Below, piece by piece: positions 32,027 to 40,518 of a stretch of DNA of 64,000 nt; position 1 is the first letter of the stretch; every line of letters starts with the position of its first letter. Made by a program: the position numbers and the translations under genes. Source of the DNA: Mesonia ostreae (GTDB lineage: Bacteria > Bacteroidota > Bacteroidia > Flavobacteriales > Flavobacteriaceae); assembly GCF_031845265.1 (NCBI RefSeq), contig NZ_JAVRBG010000003.1, forward strand, positions 1 to 64,000. Direction: 5' to 3'. The notes below the pieces were generated by a model, which was not told the origin of the DNA, ran no database searches, and saw only the letters and a list, made by a program, of their open reading frames with translations.

Positions 32027-32826
32027 ATGAAAAAATTACTTTAGCATTAGCCTCAGTATTAACTTTTGGAATGCAGGCTCAAGATTTCCCTAATCCATAT
32101 TGTGATTTAGATGATACAAGTGTAGAGGAAATTACTTCTGTGGCATTTGCTGGAAGCAACATGACAAATACAGATTTAACTTCTATTTTGGTTGATGAAA
32201 CTGCTGTAGTTTCAGAAGTAACTATAGGAGAGACTTATACTCTTGCGGTAAAAGGAAATACGTACGGAGACTTTCAAAATAAAATTGTTGCCTTTATTGA
32301 TTGGAATCAAAATGAAATCTTAGATGATGCGAATGAAATCTACGAAGTAGGTTCTTTGATAAACTCTACGGGAGATGATGATATTTCTGTAAGTATGGAT
32401 ATTACGGTTCCCGCAGATGCTTTAGAAGGACCCACCCGAATTAGAATTACCAAAACCTATGAAGATGCAGATTCTGTTGCTATTATCAACCCGTGTGCCA
32501 TAGAATTTGATCCTTTTGGAATGGGAGCTAATCCAGGGTTTGGACAAGCCTTAGATTTTACTTTAAATGTGGGAGTTTTAAATGTTAATCATTTTGACGC
32601 TAAGGCGTTAATTGTATATCCCGTGCCTACACAAGATATTTTACACATTGAGTATAAGTCAGAAATTAATTCTGTAAAGGTTTATAATCTTTTAGGGCAA
32701 GAAGTTTTGAGGTCAAATATGTCCGCTTCTCGTGTAAAGTTAAGTTTATCTACACTTTCGGCAGGTTCTTATGTAGTAAAAATTTCTACGGAAGAAGGGC
32801 AGCACAATTTTAGAGTTGTAAAATAA
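32027..32826 (+). pseudogene. T9SS-secreted GEVED-like protein, frameshifted in signal peptide
   Basis: The clean frame starts only at 32071, but an ATG at 32027 followed by six A bases (32030-32035) would, with one more A, give MKKITLALASVLTFGMQAQ, a perfect signal peptide joining the open frame. The mature protein has a GEVED-like part (NKIVAFIDWNQNEILDDANEI, D-W-N-x-x-x-x-x-D-D) and a C-terminal type A sorting domain (YPVPTQDILHI ... VKVYNLLGQEVL ... LSAGSYVVKI) for export by the Por/type IX system and surface attachment. Without the shift fixed it would not be secreted. A sequencing error in the A run or phase variation are both possible. Confidence 0.75.
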
Positions 32827-32919
32827 TAATATTTAGAAATTAGCAATTGAATGCTTATTCATAATCGCATTTAACTCATAGATTTTGAACTATTTAATTT
32901 TTTTCTGCTCTTTGGTTAA

Positions 32920-32946
32920 GCCTGTCTGCGACATAGGCAGACAGGC
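32920..32946. repeat. perfect 10-bp hairpin
   Basis: GCCTGTCTGC at 32920-32929 and GCAGACAGGC at 32937-32946 around loop GACATAG. GC-rich compared with its surroundings, and without a T run close by. Probably a dispersed intergenic repeat or a terminator for the upstream gene. The rest of 32827-33092 holds nothing recognised. Confidence 0.5.
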
Positions 32947-33092
32947 TCAAACAAATATTGATGTAAATTTTAGATCCTTGTTTAATTAGCTATTTACTCA
33001 CACTATAAAATAGGATTTACGTTAATATTGTTTTAATAAAGTGGCCTTTTACAACAGGCTTTATTAAATTAGGGTTTACTTAAAAAATTTTT

Positions 33093-33818
33093 ATGTCTCA
33101 AGATTCAGGTCTTATTATAGATTGGGTAAATATGCCTACTTATAATACCATTATGGCTTTAGCTACAGGAGCTACACTTATGTCATTAGCAAAAATAGGT
33201 CAGCAACTATATAAAAAAGAACAAATAAATCCGTTAGGGTGGAGTTTAAATCTTGGGGTTTTAAGCGTTTTACTTTTTACTACCGGTTTGCATATGACGC
33301 TTACTTGGCCATTAGCCAAATATTTTCCTTTTGATAATATTGTTTTTGGCGAACCTACTTTAGCCATTGGCGTACTCGCGTTGGGACTTTCTTTTTATTT
33401 CTATAAAGCTAAAACATCTATACTAAGCTCCACCACTCCATTTAAAGAAGTGGCTCGTGTAGTTTGGCATCTTAAATATTTGCTTTATGGGTTAGGTTTA
33501 TCACTCATCGCTATAGGTATTGCAGGAGTTACTTATCAACTCTTTGCCGCACCACCAGAAGAACCTATTACAGGACAATTTGCAGATTATCCTATGGTAG
33601 AGGCAACATTTATTTCTTTATTATGGGCATTAACGGGTGTGGCTTCTATTTTAGTTCCCTCTGTACTTCACTATTTTGCTCTAGGAAAAACCGCTATCAC
33701 CAATAAATTAAAACTAACATTTGCACTTCTTTATGGTCTTGGAGTTATTTTTCTACTTTTTGGTGCCTTTAATTATTTTACACATATAGGGCTAATTGTC
33801 AATACAATGGCCAAATAA
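33093..33818 (+). CDS. six-helix membrane protein (DUF981-like)
   Basis: 241-residue integral membrane protein with about six or seven helices and no signal peptide. NIVFGEPTLAIGVLALGLSFYFY (about 87-109) resembles the F-G-E-P-x-x-A-x-G segment of the DUF981 family, known mainly from Actinobacteria. Function unknown. The VOC-family gene starts nine bases after its stop, and the AI-2E gene follows, so three to four genes form a rightward operon. Confidence 0.6.
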   Translation: MSQDSGLIIDWVNMPTYNTIMALATGATLMSLAKIGQQLYKKEQINPLGWSLNLGVLSVLLFTTGLHMTLTWPLAKYFPFDNIVFGEPTLAIGVLALGLSFYFYKAKTSILSSTTPFKEVARVVWHLKYLLYGLGLSLIAIGIAGVTYQLFAAPPEEPITGQFADYPMVEATFISLLWALTGVASILVPSVLHYFALGKTAITNKLKLTFALLYGLGVIFLLFGAFNYFTHIGLIVNTMAK

Positions 33819-33827
33819 ATACAATTT

Positions 33828-34331
33828 ATGAGCTATCCAGTAAACTTTTCTCACGTAGGAATTAGTGTTCCAGATATAGAAAAAGCCATGCAATTTTATA
33901 TAAAGGCTTTAGGTTTTTATCATATTGCTGGCCCAATAGAGGTGAATGAGAATGAAGACAATCACTTATCATTTATCAGCAAGAAAATATATGGACAGGG
34001 TTGGAAGAAATTTAAATTTGCACATTTATCTTCTGCTGACGGAATTGGATTAGAAATTTTTGAATTCGCCAATAATTCTGAAAAAAAGTCAGATAACAGT
34101 TCTTTTAAAACCAGCGTATTTCATTTTTGCGTTCAACATCCCAATATTGAGGAAATGATTGAAAGAATCGTGTCACACGGCGGTAAAGAAACCATGCCTC
34201 CCCAAGAAATGTATCCTGGAAAAAAACTATATAAAATGGCTTTTACTGAAGATCCTTTTGGGAATAGCATAGAAATTTACACACACGCTTACGAATTGCA
34301 AAATGTTGGCAATAATGGAAGCATCACCTAA
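33828..34331 (+). CDS. VOC-family (glyoxalase/lactoylglutathione lyase-like) protein
   Basis: 167-residue protein with the vicinal-oxygen-chelate fold: NFSHVGISVPDIEKAMQFYIKALGFYHIAG opens the first beta-alpha-beta module with metal-ligand H9 region, and the second module has SVFHFCVQHPNIEEMIERIVSHGG and the AFTEDPFGNSIEIYTH end with the Glu ligand. Members are metal-dependent lyases, dioxygenases or resistance proteins; substrate cannot be told. Second gene of the operon starting at 33093. Confidence 0.85.
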   Translation: MSYPVNFSHVGISVPDIEKAMQFYIKALGFYHIAGPIEVNENEDNHLSFISKKIYGQGWKKFKFAHLSSADGIGLEIFEFANNSEKKSDNSSFKTSVFHFCVQHPNIEEMIERIVSHGGKETMPPQEMYPGKKLYKMAFTEDPFGNSIEIYTHAYELQNVGNNGSIT

Positions 34332-34340
34332 CTTATATCC

Positions 34341-35369
34341 ATGGCAAAAATAGAAATCTCTGGCAAGCAATTCGTTAAAAGCTTACTCCTTATTTGTCTA
34401 ATTTGGATTATACTCACCTCTGCTTCTAGCTTAATTTCACCCTTGGTAGTCGCTGTCATCATAGCTACTTTACTCGATAAACCTACCCAGAAAATGAGAT
34501 CTTGGGGCTTTCCTAAATGGCTCGCCATTAGTATTTCTATGCTTCTATCTATTGTTTTTTTTACCTTACTCTTTTGGCTCATTAGTACTCAGGTAAATGC
34601 AATGGCAGATGATTGGCCAACTATCAAAGAAAAAGCACTGGCTAAATATCAAGTTTTTAGTGAGTGGATGCAAAATAAGTTTCAAATAAATCCGAAGGAA
34701 ACTTTTAATCAAAATGTAGATTTTTTCGATCAGGTACAAAATATAACAGAAGCTTTATTTGCTTCAGCCTCCAATGTTCTGTCTAATTTTTTCATCATTT
34801 TAATTTATGTCATTCTATTTTTGATGCAAAGAAAATTGTTCATCGGTTTCTTTAAAAAATTAGTAAAGCACGAAGACGGCGCGAATAAAATTTTGCAAGA
34901 TTCTGCCAGCATCATTAGTGGATATTTGTTTGGGAAAGGTAAAATCATGTTTTTCTTAGCTATCATATATTATATAGGGTTCAAAGTAGGTCAGGTACCG
35001 TTTGCACTATTTTTAGCGCTATTTGCAGCCTTATTTTCTATTATTCCTTATGTAGGTAATATAATTGGCGGCGGTATAGCCGTCATCTTATCTTACCTAT
35101 ATGCGGGTGGTACTCCCGCACTTATTGTAATTGGAGTAATTATGGCAGCTCAACTCATAGAAAATTATATTCTCACGCCTTGGATTATTGGAGACGAAAT
35201 AGATTTAAATCCCTTTATTACCGTTTTTGGTGTTATTTTATTTTCCACGTTATGGGGAATCGTAGGCGCTATTTTTGCTCTGCCATTAGTCGGAGTTTTA
35301 AAAGTAATTTTTGAAAATACGAAAAACTTAGAAGCCTACGCCCATTTATTAAAAAAACAAAACGATTAA
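34341..35369 (+). CDS. AI-2E family transporter
   Basis: 342-residue membrane protein of the AI-2E/PerM family. Helices flank a soluble central part (about 85-140), and the C-terminal half has GYLFGKGKIMFFLAIIYYIGFKVG, FALFAALFSIIPYVGNIIGG (the I-P-Y-V-G motif near 225-240) and ENYILTPWIIGDEIDLNPFITVFG. Members export autoinducer-2 in a few species or act as Na+/H+ antiporters; substrate here unknown. It begins nine bases after the VOC gene and ends two bases before the amidohydrolase ATG. Confidence 0.88.
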   Translation: MAKIEISGKQFVKSLLLICLIWIILTSASSLISPLVVAVIIATLLDKPTQKMRSWGFPKWLAISISMLLSIVFFTLLFWLISTQVNAMADDWPTIKEKALAKYQVFSEWMQNKFQINPKETFNQNVDFFDQVQNITEALFASASNVLSNFFIILIYVILFLMQRKLFIGFFKKLVKHEDGANKILQDSASIISGYLFGKGKIMFFLAIIYYIGFKVGQVPFALFLALFAALFSIIPYVGNIIGGGIAVILSYLYAGGTPALIVIGVIMAAQLIENYILTPWIIGDEIDLNPFITVFGVILFSTLWGIVGAIFALPLVGVLKVIFENTKNLEAYAHLLKKQND

Positions 35370-35371
35370 AA

Positions 35372-36598
35372 ATGCTTCAGTATAAAATTATCAACGCCCG
35401 TCTTGGCAAGCATAAAAACCCGGTTCAGATTGGGATTAAAGATGGATATATCCACGAAATTAGCGAGCAGGTTAACGCTTCCGCGGAAGCGATATATGAC
35501 GCCAACAACAATTGGGTAAGTCCTGGTTTCTTTGAAAGCCACATAGACTTAGACAAAGCCTGTATTTTAGACCGATGCAATATAGAAGAAGGCACTTTAG
35601 AAGAGGCTGTAAAGGAAACCTCTAAAGCAAAAAAAGACTTTACGGAAGTAGATGTTTTTAAAAGAGCGAGTCAAGTGGTAGAAATGGCCATTAAAAAAGG
35701 CACCATGGGAATGAGAACTTTTGTAGAAACAGATCCTAAAACAAAATTAAGAGCTTTTAACGCCATAAAAAAAGTAAAAGAAAAATATGCTTTTGCCATA
35801 GACATTCAAATTTGTGCTTTTGCGCAAGAAGGCTTAACAGATAATGAAGAAACGCAAACGCTTTTAGAAAAAGCTTTGCAATATGGTGCCGAGGTAGTTG
35901 GTGGTTGTCCTTATAAAGACAAAAATCCCAACAAGCACATAGAGATGATTTTAGATCTAGCCGAAAAATATGATATAGATGCAGATTTTCACTTAGATTT
36001 CGATTTAAATCCTGAAGATTCTAGCATTCCCAAACTCGTAGAAGAAACCATTAAATGAAAGTATCAAGGCAAGGTGAGCATTGGCCATGTTACTAAATTG
36101 GCGGTCATGAAACCTGAACAACGCGAAAAAATGATTTCGTTGTTAGAAAGCGCCAACATAAATTTGAGTATTCTTCCCGCTACAGATATTTTTCTTAACG
36201 GAAGAAATACGGAACGACCTATACCACGCGGACTCATAAATGCCAAAGATTTTGCAAAGCGCATAAATACCTGCATTGCGAGCAATAACATTCTCAATGC
36301 TTTTACACCTTATGGAGACGCATCTCTATTGCGTATGGCAAATATGTATGCTAATTTATCCCAATCTGCCACCGAAGAAGAATTAAAAGCCGTTTATGAA
36401 ATGATTGGTAAAAACGCTGCGGAAATGATTCAGCAAAAATTTATATTGGAAGAAAAAATGCCAGCAAATTTAGTAATTGTGGAAGCTAAAAATGCTACAG
36501 ATGCTATCCGAAGAGTTTCGCAGCCTCTACTAGGCCTCAAAAGTGGAAGAGTTACTTTCAAAAATGAAGCCGCCATTTTGTTTATCCCTCAAATCTAA
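35372..36598 (+). pseudogene. cytosine deaminase-like amidohydrolase, interrupted by TGA
   Basis: One 408-codon frame with an in-frame TGA at 36056-36058 (codon 229), between EETIK and KYQGKVSIGHVTKL. Length and layout match the cytosine deaminase/isopropylammelide hydrolase group: WVSPGFFESHIDLDKACIL (metal ligands near residue 55), GAEVVGGCPYKD, DADFHLDFDLNP, IGHVTKL, and the C-terminal LVIVEAKNATDAIR. These enzymes remove amino groups from pyrimidine- or triazine-type rings. A C-to-T change of a CGA Arg codon is the simplest explanation. Last gene of the 33093 operon; 39 bases before acnA. A GTG at 36074 could restart translation, but half an enzyme would be inactive. Confidence 0.8.
35476..35491. 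repeat. 16-bp perfect palindrome
   Basis: CGCTTCCGCGGAAGCG lies inside the amidohydrolase gene. Its core TTCCGCGGAA recurs at 29807-29816 (with GCG on one side) and TTCCGCGG near 28632. GC-only cores like this are rare by chance in such AT-rich DNA; it looks like a highly iterated palindrome of the genome. Confidence 0.6.
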
Positions 36599-36637
36599 GT
36601 ATCTTTAAAGCAAGCACTATATAAAAAACTAAAGACT

Positions 36638-39412
36638 ATGAAAGAAACCATAAAGAATATTACAAAAACCTTAAAAACTAAGCAAGGCGATTTAAAATAT
36701 ATCAGTTTAAAAGACTTTGCAGACAAACATCCTAAAGTAAATCAACTGCCTTTCTCTATTAAAATTTTATTAGAAAATGCTTTACGGAATTATGACGGAT
36801 TCTTAATTGAAGAAGAGCATATCACTAATTTAGTGAACTGGGATCCTAAAGGAAGTAGTACTTCAGTTCCCTATAAGCCAGCGCGAGTGCTGATGCAAGA
36901 TTTTACAGGTGTTCCTGCCGTTGTAGATATTGCCGCCATTAGATCTGAAGCTATTAGAAAAGGAAAAGACGGTGCCAAAATTAATCCGAAAGTTCCTGTA
37001 GATTTAGTAATTGACCACTCGGTGCAAGTAGATTTCTTCGGAACAGATTACGCATATAAGAAAAATGTAGAGTTTGAATATAAGAGAAACGAAGAACGCT
37101 ATGAAGTGTTAAAATGGGCTCAAAATGCTTTTGAAAACTTTACCGTAGTTCCTCCAGGAATGGGAATTTGCCACCAAGTAAATTTAGAATATTTAGCCAA
37201 AGGAGTTGTAAATCGCGATGGTTGGGCTTTTCCAGATACCTTAGTAGGAACAGATTCGCATACGCCCATGGTAAATGGCGTTGGTGTTATTGGTTGGGGT
37301 GTTGGTGGTATTGATGCAGAAGCTGCCTTGTTGGGACAACCCATTTATTTTTCGGCGCCTAAAGTAATCGGCTTAAAATTAGAAGGAAAACGACCTGAAG
37401 GGATTACCTCTACAGATATGGTTTTAGAAATTACTCAGGTTTTACGTTCATATGGTGTAGTGGGCGACTTTGTCGAGGTTTTTGGTGAAGGTTTAGACCA
37501 TCTCACCGTTCCCGATAGAGCCACGATTTCTAATATGTCTCCAGAGTTTGGTTGTACCGTTACTTACTTTCCTATAGATGACCAAACCATCAAATACATG
37601 AAAGACACCAATCGAGACCAAGATCAATTGGATTTGGTAGAAAACTATTGTAAAAACAATCTACTTTGGCGTACAGGAAAAGAAGAAATTACGTATAGCG
37701 ATATTGTAGCGGTTGATTTATCTAATTTAGAGCCTACCGTTTCGGGACCTAAATTACCGCAGCAGAAAATCTTGGTAAAAGAACTTAAAAATAAATTTAG
37801 TGATATATTAAAAGAAGCTCACGGTAGAGATTATCTTTCTCCTAATAAAAGAGAAACTTGGTATGCTGAGGGAGGTTCAGGTACAAAATTCAATAAACAG
37901 TTTAGAGAACAAAAAGTAGATAAAGAAATTTCTGTAGAAAAAGATGAAGCTTTACATTCTGTACATATTGCTCAAGGTAACGAGCAGTATTCTCTAAGCG
38001 ACGGTTCTATTGTAGTGGCGGCGATTACTTCGTGTACCAATACTTCTAACCCATCTGTAATGCTGGGAGCTGGCTTAGTGGCGAGAAAAGCCATAGAAAA
38101 AGGAATTGATGTTAAACCTTGGGTAAAAACGTCTTTAGCGCCAGGATCTAAAGTAGTAACCAGTTACTTAAAACGCGCTGGATTGTTAGAAGATTTAGAA
38201 GCTTTACGCTTTCACGTGGTAGGATATGGATGTACTACCTGTATTGGAAATTCGGGTCCTCTCCCACCTCATATTGATAAAGCAATTGATGATGGCGAGC
38301 TATTAGTAGCTTCCGTATTGAGTGGAAACCGAAACTTTGAAGCAAGAATTCATAATAAAATTGAAATGAATTTCTTGGCTTCTCCTATGCTAGTGGTTGC
38401 CTATGCCATTGCAGGACGTGTAGATATCAACTTAATGGAAGATCCTTTAACCAAAGATGCCAATGGCCAAGAAGTTTACTTAAAAGATATATGGCCTTCT
38501 CAAGAAGAAATTAATCAAGCGATGAAAATTGCTACTTCCAAAGAAGATTACGCTAGAGAATATGATGTCATCTTTGATGGTGAAGAACAATGGCAAAATT
38601 TAAAAGCGCCAAGCGGATTGGATTATGAGTGGAAAGATGATTCTACTTATATTAAAGAAATTCCGTTTTTTAAAGATATCAGTGATAATCCAGAAACGCT
38701 AAAAAATATAGAAAATGCCAATGTTTTGATGAAACTGGGGAATTCAGTTACCACAGATCATATTTCACCTGCAGGATTATTTTCTGACCGCAGTGAAGCT
38801 GGAAAATATTTAACAGACAAAGGCGTAGAAAAAAATATGTTTAACTCCTATGGTTCGCGCAGAGGAAATCATGAAGTAATGATGCGTGGTACTTTTGCCA
38901 ATGTACGTATCAATAATGAGATTGCTAAGCGTAAAGGAGGTTACACTAATTATTTTCCAGACAATAAGGAAATGACAGTGTATGATGCCGCGATGAAATA
39001 TAAGGAAAGTAAGACTCCACTTGTGGTAATTGCGGGAACGCAGTATGGTTCTGGTTCTTCCCGAGATTGGGCCGCTAAAGGAACCATTCTTTTAGGAGTA
39101 AAAGCCGTTATTGCCACTTCTTACGAACGTATTCACCGCTCTAATTTAGTGGGAATGGGAGTTTTACCTTTAAAGTTTAAAGGTGGTGAAGATGCCTATA
39201 GTTTAAACTTGACGGGGAGAGAAACTTACAGCATTAAAGGGATTGAAGCCGGACTAACTCCTGGAAAAGAACTTGATGTAGTAGCAACTGCTCCCGATGG
39301 TAAAATAACCGAGTTTAAGGTAATCACTCGCCTAGACTCTAAAATTGAAATAGAATATGTAAAACACGGTGGTATTTTACAGTATGTACTAAGACAATTT
39401 TTAGACGAATAG
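36638..39412 (+). CDS. acnA: aconitate hydratase A
   Basis: 924-residue iron-sulfur enzyme converting citrate to isocitrate in the TCA cycle. The three cluster ligands are in TSCTNTSNPS (Cys about 465) and GYGCTTCIGNSGPLP (Cys about 531 and 534). Other clear blocks are ACNA-type TDSHTPMVNGVGVIGWGVGG (about 207), and the swivel-domain signature YGSGSSRDWAAKG (about 804). Length fits the IRP1/AcnA clan (about 890-930), not AcnB. It has its own start 39 bases after the broken amidohydrolase gene and ends with a large hairpin. Confidence 0.95.
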   Translation: MKETIKNITKTLKTKQGDLKYISLKDFADKHPKVNQLPFSIKILLENALRNYDGFLIEEEHITNLVNWDPKGSSTSVPYKPARVLMQDFTGVPAVVDIAAIRSEAIRKGKDGAKINPKVPVDLVIDHSVQVDFFGTDYAYKKNVEFEYKRNEERYEVLKWAQNAFENFTVVPPGMGICHQVNLEYLAKGVVNRDGWAFPDTLVGTDSHTPMVNGVGVIGWGVGGIDAEAALLGQPIYFSAPKVIGLKLEGKRPEGITSTDMVLEITQVLRSYGVVGDFVEVFGEGLDHLTVPDRATISNMSPEFGCTVTYFPIDDQTIKYMKDTNRDQDQLDLVENYCKNNLLWRTGKEEITYSDIVAVDLSNLEPTVSGPKLPQQKILVKELKNKFSDILKEAHGRDYLSPNKRETWYAEGGSGTKFNKQFREQKVDKEISVEKDEALHSVHIAQGNEQYSLSDGSIVVAAITSCTNTSNPSVMLGAGLVARKAIEKGIDVKPWVKTSLAPGSKVVTSYLKRAGLLEDLEALRFHVVGYGCTTCIGNSGPLPPHIDKAIDDGELLVASVLSGNRNFEARIHNKIEMNFLASPMLVVAYAIAGRVDINLMEDPLTKDANGQEVYLKDIWPSQEEINQAMKIATSKEDYAREYDVIFDGEEQWQNLKAPSGLDYEWKDDSTYIKEIPFFKDISDNPETLKNIENANVLMKLGNSVTTDHISPAGLFSDRSEAGKYLTDKGVEKNMFNSYGSRRGNHEVMMRGTFANVRINNEIAKRKGGYTNYFPDNKEMTVYDAAMKYKESKTPLVVIAGTQYGSGSSRDWAAKGTILLGVKAVIATSYERIHRSNLVGMGVLPLKFKGGEDAYSLNLTGRETYSIKGIEAGLTPGKELDVVATAPDGKITEFKVITRLDSKIEIEYVKHGGILQYVLRQFLDE

Positions 39413-39454
39413 TAATATTAAACTTGTTGTAAATAAATAAGATTATAAACTCAG

Positions 39455-39502
39455 GCTTGCCTGTATTTTTTGGACAGATTCGTTCAGAAAATACAGGCAA
39501 GC
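39455..39502. terminator. long inverted repeat downstream of acnA
   Basis: Perfect 15-base arms, GCTTGCCTGTATTTT at 39455-39469 and AAAATACAGGCAAGC at 39488-39502, with an 18-base loop, followed by GCTTTT. Very stable; acts probably as the acnA terminator, though the size also fits an intergenic repeat element. Confidence 0.65.
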
Positions 39503-39621
39503 GCTTTTATATACTAGAAATTAGAATTAAAATCCACTAAGCAACAAGCAAAAAATTCGGTTTTAAACTTTAAAATAACCTTTGTCCTCTGATTTAAAAA
39601 AGAAATAAAGAGTTGTTTTTT

Positions 39622-39629
39622 TATATTTG
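39622..39629 (+). promoter_or_regulatory. -7 box upstream of the DUF3024 gene
   Basis: TATATTTG matches the Bacteroidota -7 consensus, 27 bases before the ATG at 39657. Confidence 0.45.
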
Positions 39630-39656
39630 AAGTACTGCAACATTAAAGAGGATTAA

Positions 39657-40001
39657 ATGAAAGACCAACCTATAGACATCAACGAATCTAGCATAAAAAA
39701 ATATATAAACTCCTTACGTCCAGATGATCTGGAAATTCATAAACAACTCGATTTTGGGTATGCTTATGACGGGAAAACTTGTATTCTTTATGAAATTAGA
39801 CCTGTTTGGAATAATCCCGAAGAAATACAGCATATAGAATATGCAAAAATCAGGTATTATAAGTCACGGCAAGAATGGAATTTGTATTGGATGAGGGCCA
39901 GTCTAAAATGGGAACTTTATCAACCCTTTCCAAAAGCTTCACATATAGAAAAAATGATTAAGTGTATTGAAGAAGATGAATACGGATGCTTTTATGGATA
40001 A
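39657..40001 (+). CDS. DUF3024-family protein
   Basis: 114-residue soluble protein with the DUF3024 pattern: LDFGYAYDGKTCILYEIRPVWNNPEE, AKIRYYKSRQEWNLYWMRASLKWELYQPFP and the ending EEDEYGCFYG. The function of the family is unknown. Its stop codon overlaps the start of the UPF0158-like gene (ATGGATAA at 39994-40001), so the pair is translationally coupled. A -7 box lies at 39622. Confidence 0.85.
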   Translation: MKDQPIDINESSIKKYINSLRPDDLEIHKQLDFGYAYDGKTCILYEIRPVWNNPEEIQHIEYAKIRYYKSRQEWNLYWMRASLKWELYQPFPKASHIEKMIKCIEEDEYGCFYG

Positions 40002-40426
40002 GATAACTCAAAAATAATTAAAGAAATTGCAGGTAGTTTAAACTGCGGGGAGGATAGTTATTTAAATCGAAAAACAGAAGAACTGATTTGTATTCCAAAT
40101 TTTTCTGATTTTGGTTATGATAAAGATTTTCAGGCCGTTTTTGAAGAGGAAAAAGAGAAAGTAACTCAACATCCAAAAATTTTATCAAATTTGAGGTGTT
40201 GAAAAGTTTTGAATCGTTTATAATCATGCAGTCCTTTGCGGAAAGCATAAGCGAAGATCAATTTAAAATAGACTTAGAACGTACTTTACAAAGAAAGAAA
40301 CCATTCCAGAACTTTAAATATGCGGTGGAAACTTCTAGATACCGACAAGTAAGGTTTGATTTTAAACAGAGCGAATTGGAAAAAATCATAATAAATCAGT
40401 TGGAAAGTGAAGCTTTTAAAGGCTAA
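39994..40426 (+). pseudogene. UPF0158-family protein with two -1 frameshifts
   Basis: Joining three frames gives a full UPF0158-type protein. MDKITQK is read from the ATG overlapping the DUF3024 stop; one A is missing from the run at 40010-40014, after which IIKEIAGSLNCGEDSYLNRKTEELICIP is open; one T is missing at 40190-40192, after which FEVLKSFESFIIMQSFAESI and RTLQRKKPFQNFKYAVETSRYRQVRFDFK are open. The KKPFxNFK block is diagnostic. Both lesions are single-base losses in homopolymers, so sequencing error is a strong alternative to true decay. Confidence 0.72.
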
Positions 40427-40518
40427 TGGAAAAATTTTCCATTGGACATTAAACTAAACGGAGTTTTTGACTTTGTGATTTTTTCAGAAAAGAGCTAATC
40501 TCTAAGCTACAACTACTA

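Noticed and set aside
40018..40248. Minus-strand 76-residue frame
   Set aside because: Antisense to the frameshifted UPF0158-type gene, which has diagnostic protein motifs.
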